The notes under the pieces: model-generated
The model's input: only the letters and a program-made list of their open reading frames with translations
The model's database searches: none
What the model was told of the DNA's origin: nothing
Position numbers and translations under genes: made by a program
Part shown: positions 7,630 through 13,723 of the stretch, in pieces
How positions within the stretch are numbered: the first letter of the stretch is position 1
How the letters are laid out: every line of letters begins with the position of its first letter
From: a virus
Direction: 5' to 3' (one strand)
Virus record (IMG/VR): IMGVR_UViG_3300000547_000196
Coordinates: 1-21,635 of that record
Length of the DNA: 21,635 nucleotides

Positions 7630-8229
7630 TTATAACTTACTTAATATTTTTTCTGTTTTTTCGTCGTATGGCTCTATGTTCTTAATGTTTAATTCGCGTC
7701 GAACTCTTTCCAGTTCTTGTTTTATTTCACTGGGTTTGAGATCGCCGCTTTCATGATCTGCGTTTGCGGCAGTTAGACGTCCGCCGCCGAAGCCAAGAAT
7801 CACTCTAAAACCGGTAGGCTTTTTTACTATTCTAAAATTAGCACGATTTGTTGGCTCGGTGTTAAACTTTATTTCTTCGGCTAGTTTCTTGCCAAGATAG
7901 TTTTTATATGCTTTGGATTCTGCAGTTTCTTCTACGGCTTTCTCCATTTCAGCACCGTCGATGCCTGCATCAATTTCTTTTTCAATTGATTTTTCATATG
8001 CAAGATCGTTATAAACAGCGTCTATATAATCTGCTGCTTTTGTGATATAACTCTGCTGCCATGCTTGAAGCCCTTCTACTTCTGAAATGCTTTTTAATAG
8101 GTCGTGCAGTTTGATTGAATATTTAGAAAGTTTGTATAGTTCTGATCTTGCCATTTGAACTTCGTGGTCTTTTTCTGCTTTAGCAGCAAGATCGGCAAGT
8201 CCTTCTCGGATTTTTTGTTTGTTAGCCAT
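7630..8229 (-). CDS. Virion-associated helical domain protein (DHEVQMA type)
   Basis: The ATG at 8229 (MANKQKIREG) is preferred over an upstream in-frame TTG at 8244, because a GAGG ribosome-binding site and a late-type promoter precede it. The protein has 199 residues. The segment EKDHEVQMARSELYKLSKYSIKLHDLLKS...EGLQAWQQ...ITKAADYID (about 19-70) is, from memory, a helical domain repeated in many proteins of T4-like marine phages near structural genes. The second half contains KFNTEPTNRANFRIVKK and a Gly-rich FGGGR. It is likely a virion or scaffold component; no enzyme motif is visible. Confidence 0.65.
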   Translation of the reverse strand: MANKQKIREGLADLAAKAEKDHEVQMARSELYKLSKYSIKLHDLLKSISEVEGLQAWQQSYITKAADYIDAVYNDLAYEKSIEKEIDAGIDGAEMEKAVEETAESKAYKNYLGKKLAEEIKFNTEPTNRANFRIVKKPTGFRVILGFGGGRLTAANADHESGDLKPSEIKQELERVRRELNIKNIEPYDEKTEKILSKL

Positions 8230-8252
8230 CTCGGATGTCCTCAATAATAAAG

Positions 8253-8259
8253 TATTTAG
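8253..8259 (-). promoter_or_regulatory. Candidate T4-type late promoter
   Basis: The minus strand reads GCTAAATACTTT, a T4-late-like -10 box, 24 bases upstream of the ATG of the DHEVQMA-type gene with GAGG between them. It overlaps the stop codon of the preceding 71-aa gene. This is the best-placed of the CTAAATA boxes in the window, since the predicted start leaves a normal leader. Confidence 0.55.
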
Positions 8260-8471
8260 CGTTTTACAGCCTCGCCGCTGAACAAGTTTTTCTTTAGGTT
8301 AAGTGCGTTCTTAGCAGTGCCGTCTTTGTTTTTCGCCTGTGGAGCAATTGGCACGCCGTTTTTATCTCGTTTTATTTTTGCATTTGCTGCTGTAGGGTTA
8401 GCAACTGCTGCAACATTGCCTGCTGAAGTTGCACCTGATGTTGCTGCTTCTATTATTTCTCTCAACCTCAT
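8256..8471 (-). CDS. Small Ala/Asn-rich protein with capsid-targeting-like leader
   Basis: A 71-residue protein starting MRLREIIEAATSGATSAG. The first residues match the block-wide pattern M-[KR]-x-x-E-[IF]-I-x-E, and IIE-A offers an (I/L)-x-E cleavage site like that of the T4 gp21 prohead protease. The rest is low complexity (Ala, Asn, Lys, Gly) with KRDKNGVPIAPQAKNKDG, and appears disordered and basic. Proteins like this occur, from memory, in T4-like cyanophages. It is probably packaged in the head or bound to DNA; this is inference from the leader and composition. Confidence 0.65.
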   Translation of the reverse strand: MRLREIIEAATSGATSAGNVAAVANPTAANAKIKRDKNGVPIAPQAKNKDGTAKNALNLKKNLFSGEAVKR

Positions 8472-8472
8472 T

Positions 8473-8817
8473 TCAAACTCCGTATTTGTTCTTTTTCTTT
8501 TGTGCCACAGGTGACGTAGTATTTACGCCTTGCATTTCTTCTGATGTCTCTGTAGATAGCGGCTCGGAAGTAGTTCCAAGTCTTTTTTCTGTAGCATCGA
8601 CAATTTCTTTGTCACCGTCAGTATAGGCAACGGTTACACCTAGATTAGCAGCAGCGCCGTAGGTTTGAGGTGTCGTATGATCTGCCATTTGAGTAGAAAA
8701 ACGATATATCTTATAGGGAGAACTTGAAGGATATTCAGGATAACGACGCGCTCTTGATAGAGGAGCAGCGTAGCGGTTTTTCATCATTTTTTCTGTTATA
8801 AATTCACGTGCCTTCAT
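8473..8817 (-). CDS. YGV-tailed protein 2 with capsid-targeting-like leader
   Basis: A 114-residue protein starting MKAREFITEKMMKNRYAAPL. MKAREFITE is the closest match in the window to the T4 internal-protein targeting peptide (MKTYQEFIAE), with ITE-K as the candidate cleavage site. The mature part begins basic and Pro/Ser/Tyr-rich, then becomes acidic. It ends TTSPVAQKKKNKYGV, nearly the same tail as the protein encoded at 7282-7626. Its start overlaps the end of pterin-dehydratase-like copy 2 by 14 bases. The combination of leader and tail is the clearest hint that the YGV tail belongs to virion-packaged proteins. Confidence 0.65.
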   Translation of the reverse strand: MKAREFITEKMMKNRYAAPLSRARRYPEYPSSSPYKIYRFSTQMADHTTPQTYGAAANLGVTVAYTDGDKEIVDATEKRLGTTSEPLSTETSEEMQGVNTTSPVAQKKKNKYGV

Positions 8818-9097
8818 AAATCTTATCCATCTGTCTTGCTAATTTGTAATCAAGTTCTGTTAAACCATTGACATCGTGTGTATATATTCTTACAAGAAGT
8901 TCATTGTAGAAAAATGCAAAATCAGCAAAATGGTCTAGTTTTACTTGCACAGACTTTGTGTCTTCAAAAAAGTCAAGCACTGCGTCATAGTCGTCAAACA
9001 CAAACTTTTTCTGAAGCATCATACCTTTCACCATTTCCCAGCTTGGTGTATATTTTGCTCTTGCTTTTTCTGCGGTTTCGACATCCAGTTTCTTCAT
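8804..9097 (-). CDS. Pterin-4a-carbinolamine dehydratase-like protein (copy 2, altered site)
   Basis: A 97-residue protein with the PCD/DCoH pattern: LDHFADFAFFYNELLVRIYTHDVNGLTELDYKLA. The THD...GLT..D segment (His74, Asp75, then Gly78-Leu79-Thr80) is closer to the family consensus than copy 1. The second of the paired active-site His residues is Phe57, and the Pro after it is absent. The usual dehydratase chemistry may therefore be impaired. It is paralogous to the protein at 6968-7282, and both are adjacent to a YGV-tailed gene. It overlaps the HAD-fusion gene by an ATGA junction. Confidence 0.68.
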   Translation of the reverse strand: MKKLDVETAEKARAKYTPSWEMVKGMMLQKKFVFDDYDAVLDFFEDTKSVQVKLDHFADFAFFYNELLVRIYTHDVNGLTELDYKLARQMDKIYEGT

Positions 9098-10122
9098 GAT
9101 TTTTTTCTACCTGATTTCATATTAGCACACCAATGTGCCATTTTCTGTTCTTCGCCTGACGAATTTTTAGCCTGCTTTCTTAAAGCAGTTACACTTTTTG
9201 AGCAATCTACACCTGCTCTTTTTGCTCTACCAGGACGGCTCTTGCCTTTCTTTTTACCGTCTGCAAAGTTTTCGTTTTTCTTCTTACTTGCACAATGTGC
9301 CTTCTGTGAAAAACCTTTTGGATTAGAGCAGTTGATAGAATCCTTATACTTCTTGCTCCATTTTTCTTCTACAGGCTGATCTATATGCTGTTTGATATTT
9401 TTCGCAGTTCTTTCAAACTTGTGATCTTTGTGTTTAAATCCAATGCCGCCTGCTGATTCCCACTTTTGAATATTTACACCGTAATCGTCAATTAGAATAT
9501 TTGGTGTTCCGTCCGGCTGTGTAGCATACTTTGCTTTGTCGTGTTCGATAATAACCTGTTCGGGAGGAAAAAACTCTAAATGCTCTTTGACCCATAGTCT
9601 TTTGTGCGGTTCAGAGTTTTTATCTCCTGGCAGAGGCGAAGAAAGTATTTTGTATTTTCCTTTAACCTGTTTGATAAGGTTAAGAAGACTTTTTGCATTT
9701 GAAGTAAGCGGCAAATTGATCCAAAAGTCGTCTGTTTGTCTTATTTTTTCAAGTGCGTCGTCTATGTTGTGTTTTTTGTTAATATCACGCCAGTCTTCTA
9801 CGCCCATTAGATTAGCCCATGCATTGAAAAAGTCTGCGAGGACGCCGTCCATATCTACAAATATTTCTGTTGATTCTGCAATTTCGCCTACTGCTTCTTG
9901 ATACAAACGACGATTCTGTGATTCTGTCAAACCAAGGTTGAATAGAACATTTGTTTTAGAACCTTTCGTTTTCTTTGACAGAGAAGGAGGACGACCGTCT
10001 TTATCGACAGTATTGCCAAACTTCGCAGCCTGCTTTTTGATTTCTTGAGGACCAACATCTGCAGTTTGGTTCTGCTTGGTGATTCTGCCTACGCCGCCTT
10101 CTGTGATTTCTTGAAATCTCAT
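9094..10122 (-). CDS. Leader + HAD deoxyribonucleotidase-like + Cys/basic tail fusion
   Basis: The start at 10122 (MRFQEITEGG) makes an ATGA overlap with the preceding gene and exposes a targeting-like leader; an in-frame extension to 10188 is rejected. The product has 342 residues. Residues 1-8 end ITE-G, a candidate prohead-protease site. Residues 86-235 form a HAD domain like 5'(3')-deoxyribonucleotidases: VDMDGVLADF at 89-98 (D90, D92), LSSPLP at 160-165, and LIDDYGVNIQKW at 210-221 (D212, D213). The C-terminus carries two short Cys modules, SINCSNPKGFSQKAHC (262-277) and VDCSKSVTALRK...MAHWC (306-332), in a very basic context. The architecture suggests a virion-packaged, DNA-binding nucleotidase. 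Activity on dNMPs is inferred. Confidence 0.75.
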   Translation of the reverse strand: MRFQEITEGGVGRITKQNQTADVGPQEIKKQAAKFGNTVDKDGRPPSLSKKTKGSKTNVLFNLGLTESQNRRLYQEAVGEIAESTEIFVDMDGVLADFFNAWANLMGVEDWRDINKKHNIDDALEKIRQTDDFWINLPLTSNAKSLLNLIKQVKGKYKILSSPLPGDKNSEPHKRLWVKEHLEFFPPEQVIIEHDKAKYATQPDGTPNILIDDYGVNIQKWESAGGIGFKHKDHKFERTAKNIKQHIDQPVEEKWSKKYKDSINCSNPKGFSQKAHCASKKKNENFADGKKKGKSRPGRAKRAGVDCSKSVTALRKQAKNSSGEEQKMAHWCANMKSGRKKS

Positions 10123-10343
10123 TTTTTCTTGCGTCCCCTCAATCCCCGCGGATATTCCTGTCCTTTCCAAAGCGGACGAGAAAACCACAACTTAAACCAT
10201 TCTTCTGTGCCAGGTTGAATGTTTTTCTCTCTTTCAATTTCTTTTTTTTCTGTGCCTGTGACAGAGATATTCGATCCTTCATAGGGAGTATAACCCTTAA
10301 ACTCATTTATACCAGCAAGCCGTTTGAGTTCCTTAATATCCAT
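10119..10343 (-). CDS. Small basic protein with EWFKLWFSRP motif
   Basis: A 74-residue protein starting MDIKELKRLAGINEF and ending in a basic RGLRGRKKK. The central GTEEWFKLWFSRPLW motif is one I associate with small proteins of T4-like marine phages. The N-terminus differs from the MKxxEFI-type leaders, yet an INE-F site at about 12-14 could be cut by a prohead protease, so it may be a variant leader. It shares one base with the preceding gene (TAATG) and four with the next (ATGA), so translation is tightly coupled. Function unknown; head-associated by context. Confidence 0.6.
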   Translation of the reverse strand: MDIKELKRLAGINEFKGYTPYEGSNISVTGTEKKEIEREKNIQPGTEEWFKLWFSRPLWKGQEYPRGLRGRKKK

Positions 10344-11191
10344 TAGTCGCCTTGCAGACCCTTCATTGTAGATTGATAATACATATCATTTACATTTTTA
10401 TGCTGCTCTCTTGCAGCCTTCATTACGATCTGCGCCCACTTAGCTCGTGCGTTTGGTTCATTCTTGAGAAGTTTTCTTAACTCTTTTTCGTTATTAGGAA
10501 TACTTCCTAATCCCGTACGTAATTTTCCAAATGTATTTAGAAATTCTTCCATCGTTGATCGTGTAAATCCGTCTTGAGCAATTTTTTCAATTGAGCCTGC
10601 TGCTTGTATTGCAAGTTCCTGTTGATTCCTGCCTCCAAATTGATTTTTTGTTTTGTCTAATTTGCGGAGTTTCGTGTAGATATCATCGACCATCTTTTCC
10701 ATTTTTGCACGCATTTTAGGCATAAAGGTATCGTTCATGTAATTGTATATTTCTTCAGCACCTCCTGCTAGAGGATCTGCATTATCTTCTTCGCCTGACG
10801 TCTTATCTCTTGAAACATATAAAAAGTTGTCTGCTGATATTTGATAAAGTTTTCCTCTAGTAGTCATTCCTTTTGCTGCAGTTTTTAGACTATCTGTGCT
10901 TTCGATGTTAAATTCTCCGTTTGCAAGAGTAATTCTCTGATAGAAAGACGGCCCCATCATGGGTCCTGTGTCTGGTCGTTTTAGAACAGCAACTACATCG
11001 TCGTTTGGCAGGACATTTATTATCATGTTTCCGTCCTGTATATCAGAGGCTTTTGGTTTCCCTTCTACCGGTGCAATCTCTGTGTCATGCGAAAATTTGA
11101 ACTTGCGTAAAATGTTTTTTGCAAATTCGTCTGGAATTCCTGCTTCTCTAAAATTATTTAAATCTTCTGTGATTATTTCTGATAACTTCAT
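10343..11191 (-). CDS. Helical virion-associated protein with capsid-targeting-like leader
   Basis: The start at 11191 (MKLSEIITEDLNNF) is chosen because it leaves one base after the preceding stop codon and exposes the block-wide leader; an upstream in-frame start at 11221 lies inside the preceding gene. The product has 282 residues. IITE-D gives the candidate (I/L)-x-E cleavage site. The body has a mixed N-terminal half with GPMMGPSFYQR and a Lys/Glu-rich helical second half (about 135-230) with QFGGRNQQELAIQAAGSIE. No catalytic motif is visible. Proposed to be packaged in the head on the basis of the leader alone. Confidence 0.62.
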   Translation of the reverse strand: MKLSEIITEDLNNFREAGIPDEFAKNILRKFKFSHDTEIAPVEGKPKASDIQDGNMIINVLPNDDVVAVLKRPDTGPMMGPSFYQRITLANGEFNIESTDSLKTAAKGMTTRGKLYQISADNFLYVSRDKTSGEEDNADPLAGGAEEIYNYMNDTFMPKMRAKMEKMVDDIYTKLRKLDKTKNQFGGRNQQELAIQAAGSIEKIAQDGFTRSTMEEFLNTFGKLRTGLGSIPNNEKELRKLLKNEPNARAKWAQIVMKAAREQHKNVNDMYYQSTMKGLQGD

Positions 11192-11192
11192 T

Positions 11193-11531
11193 TTAGTATT
11201 CGCCCTTTTTAATATTCTCAATTTCTTCCGAGCAGACTTTCTCTATCATTCGGGTCCTGTCTTCGAGAGAAAAAATCTGTGAGGGAGTCTTGCCCAGTTT
11301 AAACTTTTTGCAGTAGGTATTCATACCTGAATCTATAACGCCGCCGAATATACGTTCTGCGTCTATTCTTTTCTTTTTGTTGACATCATCTTTTAGTTGC
11401 ATAAGAGCAGGATAGTATTTTCTACGATAGAACATAGGGTCGTTACGCATGAATGTCACAGCGTCGTCGCAGGGATCGAACTTTAGTTTGATGGGCTCTC
11501 CTGGTCTATCGTCTATTTCATTAATCCTCAT
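11193..11531 (-). CDS. Small conserved Cys-containing protein, targeting-like start
   Basis: The start at 11531 (MRINEIDDRPGEPIKL) gives 112 residues and an 11-base overlap with the preceding gene; a longer frame to 11606 lies inside that gene and is rejected. The core DPCDDAVTFMRNDPMFYRRKYYPAL, then ERIFGGVIDSGMNTYCKKF and KVCSEEIENI, has three Cys residues and reads as a compact helical domain. The leader MRINEI matches the first half of the targeting pattern but lacks the I-x-E site, so it is a weak member. I think I have seen this domain in other T4-like phages, without a known function. Confidence 0.62.
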   Translation of the reverse strand: MRINEIDDRPGEPIKLKFDPCDDAVTFMRNDPMFYRRKYYPALMQLKDDVNKKKRIDAERIFGGVIDSGMNTYCKKFKLGKTPSQIFSLEDRTRMIEKVCSEEIENIKKGEY

Positions 11532-11994
11532 CTTCGGTTTCCTTTTCTTCAAAGTCTGCACTCTTCTGCCATTCGTAGGATACTTTGTCTTCTTCGATAG
11601 GACCACCCTTTGCCCAGGTTCTGCAACTTCTCGCAGAGTGACACTTGAAGTGATGCATCCAGCAGTAGCCTAATTCTCCATCTTCGTCTGAAGTAGGACC
11701 AGGCAAGCAGTCTTTCATTCTTGGTGAAATGTCAAACGCAGTGCAGTTACCGCATAGACTAGATTTTGCGGCTTTTTCAGTTGTGCTCCAAAAGTCTGCA
11801 ATTTCCTGCCAATAGTCTCCTGGCTCATCTACATTTAGAGGACCATACTGTATATGATCTGCCTGTATTGCACGGTTTCTATTTTCCGTATTTTTCTGTA
11901 GATCCTCTGTAGCAGGAGGACAGGGCATTTTTGCTTCTGTTAATTTAAGTGAAAATTCTCGATTCTGTATTGCTGCAATTTCTTCTAATTTCAT
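11521..11994 (-). CDS. HiPIP-like Cys-rich protein with targeting leader
   Basis: A 157-residue protein. Its leader starts MKLEEIAAIQ and ends KLTE-A at residue 20, a prohead-protease-like site. The core has six Cys: C81-x2-C84-x11-C96-x14-C111-x6-C118-x5-C124, with two His between C111 and C118. The first four Cys, the PG after C96 and the Gly-Tyr-Cys-Trp at C111 resemble the cluster ligands of high-potential iron-sulfur proteins (CxxC-x16-C-x13-C). An Fe-S or zinc site is therefore plausible. The C-terminus is acidic. An ATGA overlap joins it to the preceding gene. Virion packaging and metal type are both inference. Confidence 0.65.
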   Translation of the reverse strand: MKLEEIAAIQNREFSLKLTEAKMPCPPATEDLQKNTENRNRAIQADHIQYGPLNVDEPGDYWQEIADFWSTTEKAAKSSLCGNCTAFDISPRMKDCLPGPTSDEDGELGYCWMHHFKCHSARSCRTWAKGGPIEEDKVSYEWQKSADFEEKETEDED

Positions 11995-12647
11995 CTTTTT
12001 GTTCCTATTGTTAAAGCAGGCTTTGGTATACGCATTTTTTCTCTAGGATTGTCTACTACGCTGTCAAACTTCAAATCAAAAACTCTATTACCGTCTTTGT
12101 CTTCTGCGTCTATACCAATAATGTATCTACCATTGTCAATTAAATCGGCTTTCTGTGCTACCTTGCCAGGCAATGGTACGGCAGGAACTTTTGTAGTTCC
12201 TTCTGCATCTTTGACGTTTCTAATTGCACTTTTTTTAAATCCTTCTGATCTAAGAAGATCTGGATATTGTTCCATTTCTTCTCCTGCTATAACTAGCTTA
12301 GGACCTTCTATAATTTTAGCATAGAAAGTTTCTGTAGGATCTTTTAACATACCAGTTGCAAATCGAACATTAAAATCGATTATAGCGTCTCTTGACACTC
12401 TTTTTCTTTCTTCATCTCTACTATCGATAGATTTTTTTAGGTTTTCTATTGCTTCTTCTTGTGTACCGCCTGCCTGTTTGTCTAGTTCTTCTCGAGTTCT
12501 CGGGTGTATAGCATAGGCTATAAAGTGTTTGTTCATTACTTTTTGATTTGTGGCATATATGTTGACATGTTTGTATGATTCTATTTTATCAACATTTTTG
12601 CTTGAAGTTATATCTAGTTCTTGTAAAACAAATTCGTGTAATCTCAT
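11991..12647 (-). CDS. Uncharacterised protein with capsid-targeting-like leader
   Basis: A 218-residue protein starting MRLHEFVLQELDITSSK, in which MRLHEFVLQE fits the leader pattern with LQE-L as the possible cut. The body contains KHFIAYAIHPRTREELDKQAGG, a charged helix around residues 80-105, and a C-terminal beta-rich segment (DNGRYIIGIDAEDKDGNRVFDLKFDS) resembling a small beta domain. No enzyme motif was recognised. It begins three bases after the preceding stop and overlaps the following Cys-rich gene by ATGA. Proposed internal head protein on leader evidence. Confidence 0.62.
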   Translation of the reverse strand: MRLHEFVLQELDITSSKNVDKIESYKHVNIYATNQKVMNKHFIAYAIHPRTREELDKQAGGTQEEAIENLKKSIDSRDEERKRVSRDAIIDFNVRFATGMLKDPTETFYAKIIEGPKLVIAGEEMEQYPDLLRSEGFKKSAIRNVKDAEGTTKVPAVPLPGKVAQKADLIDNGRYIIGIDAEDKDGNRVFDLKFDSVVDNPREKMRIPKPALTIGTKR

Positions 12648-12650
12648 CTT

Positions 12651-13265
12651 TTAATCCAACATATCTGACACTGTTTTGCCACTCTGCCACATTTTACATG
12701 ACCAGTAGCGTGCTTTGTCTTTTGGGCCAGGATTTTCGCAGTTGTGGCGTGCTCTGAAACTTCTTCTTGCTTCAGGATCGTCTCTTTTGATTTCCATTTT
12801 ATCAGAACCAAAATTTACTTTTTTGGCTTTGACTTTTCCATCTGCGGTTTTTTCGCCAGAATTGACATACACTTTGAACTTCTTAACATCGCCTCTCATA
12901 GGTTGATTGAGTTTGACTTTTCTACCGTCATACTCTGCTTCCCAGAGAGGATCGTCAGGCACAAATCCCAGTATGCCAAACTCTTCGTAAAAGTCTTCGT
13001 CATTTTCCAATGTTATTTCGTCGGATTCTTCAATATCATCTGCGGATATTTCAATGTCAAAATCATCATAGCCTTCTGCGAAAAAATAGTTCGCTAATTT
13101 TTCTGCAAACCTGTGCGATTCTTCTTCATTTAGAGAACGAGGAAGAGGTATTTCAAAAACCGTTCCTTCCTGCTCTGTTTCGTATATTTCATATGATTGA
13201 AAAGCGTCTTCGTTGATAGCAGGATTTTCCTGTTTGTCCATGATTATTCTTGCAAAATGTGTCAT
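12651..13265 (-). CDS. Acidic protein with C-terminal RGDVKKFKVYV/YWSC virion module
   Basis: A 204-residue protein. The ATG at 13265 has AGGA upstream; an internal Met at residue 9 is an alternative start. Residues 1-105 are strongly acidic. Residues 107-200 form a module I recognise from several T4-like marine phage proteins: EYDGRKVKLNQPMRGDVKKFKVYV, then KVNFGSDKMEIKRDDPEARRSFRARHNC (C176), then PGPK...YWSCKMW (C190). The basic, paired-Cys module appended to unrelated N-terminal parts suggests a DNA-binding or capsid-docking unit. It lacks the short N-terminal leader. It follows the beta-sandwich virion gene with a 9-base gap. Confidence 0.7.
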   Translation of the reverse strand: MTHFARIIMDKQENPAINEDAFQSYEIYETEQEGTVFEIPLPRSLNEEESHRFAEKLANYFFAEGYDDFDIEISADDIEESDEITLENDEDFYEEFGILGFVPDDPLWEAEYDGRKVKLNQPMRGDVKKFKVYVNSGEKTADGKVKAKKVNFGSDKMEIKRDDPEARRSFRARHNCENPGPKDKARYWSCKMWQSGKTVSDMLD

Positions 13266-13274
13266 TGCTGTGTC

Positions 13275-13706
13275 CTAATGGTTGAGATAGACAGATTCTA
13301 TTGATCCGCCCGACCAATCGTCTACTCGTATCCGTATCCAGACATAGTTGCCTGTAAAGTTTGTGAGTTTGTTTGCGTTTTCTGATATACCAGGCGTGCT
13401 TTGTAGATCATACGAAGCAGAATAAACGGTAAACCAATCCGCTTCTTGAGGATCTACAGCAAGAGTTGCCTGAACGTGAATATTACCAATAAACCCTGAT
13501 AGATTGTATTGCACGGTGTGGAAACCGTCAGCACGACCGTAATAGCCGTCGCCTCTTACAGGATCAGATGTGGCTGTTAAGATATCAGAAAACCCAACGA
13601 TGTCGTCAGGGTAGGTAATCTTTACCCCTTCTCTTTCGTTGGGTGTTTCTTCTTCGGGATTATCGAAGGTAAACTTTAATAGAAATGTTTCGCTTTTTGC
13701 CGGCAT
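13275..13706 (-). CDS. Small beta-sandwich virion protein, possible fibre or decoration
   Basis: A 143-residue beta-rich protein with alternating hydrophobic strands and many Gly, Asn and Asp turns. The segment DGYYGRADGFHTVQYNLSGF, then HVQATLAVDPQEADWF, then NFTGNYVWIRIRVDDWSGG resembles, from memory, small structural proteins of T4-like cyanophages and pelagiphages. No Cys residues. No Shine-Dalgarno precedes the ATG. Instead, a GATAAATA late-type box ends four bases before it, so the transcript may be leaderless. Exact virion location is unknown. Confidence 0.65.
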   Translation of the reverse strand: MPAKSETFLLKFTFDNPEEETPNEREGVKITYPDDIVGFSDILTATSDPVRGDGYYGRADGFHTVQYNLSGFIGNIHVQATLAVDPQEADWFTVYSASYDLQSTPGISENANKLTNFTGNYVWIRIRVDDWSGGSIESVYLNH

Positions 13707-13723
13707 GTAGTATTTATCATGCC
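13702..13723. repeat. Inverted repeat GGCATG/CATGCC around late promoter box
   Basis: Six-base arms (13702-13707 and 13718-13723) are perfect inverted repeats enclosing ten bases that include most of the late-type -10 box. One arm contains the start codon of the beta-sandwich virion gene. It could be a protein-binding operator or a small RNA hairpin if transcription begins further upstream. It could also be chance. Confidence 0.4.
13711..13718 (-). promoter_or_regulatory. Candidate T4-type late promoter, beta-sandwich virion gene
   Basis: The minus strand reads GATAAATACTAC immediately before ATG. GATAAATA is a 7/8 match to the T4 late box TATAAATA. It occupies the 17-base gap between two genes. 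Because only four bases separate it from the ATG, a start at the usual distance would fall at or near the initiation codon. Confidence 0.55.

Noticed and set aside
8945-9379. Plus-strand ORF of 144 codons
   Set aside because: Phe/Cys/His-rich composition typical of an antisense shadow of Lys/Glu-rich minus-strand genes; no ribosome-binding site or known domain.
10123-10188. N-terminal extension of the HAD fusion protein
   Set aside because: It lies inside the preceding coding region; the ATG at 10122 gives an ATGA junction and exposes the shared leader.
11532-11606. N-terminal extension of the 112-aa protein
   Set aside because: The extension runs within the coding region of the upstream Cys-rich protein; the internal MRINEI start matches the block-wide leader.
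13010-13216. Plus-strand ORF in the acidic 204-aa gene
   Set aside because: An antisense shadow of the acidic region; no ribosome-binding site and no recognisable motif.
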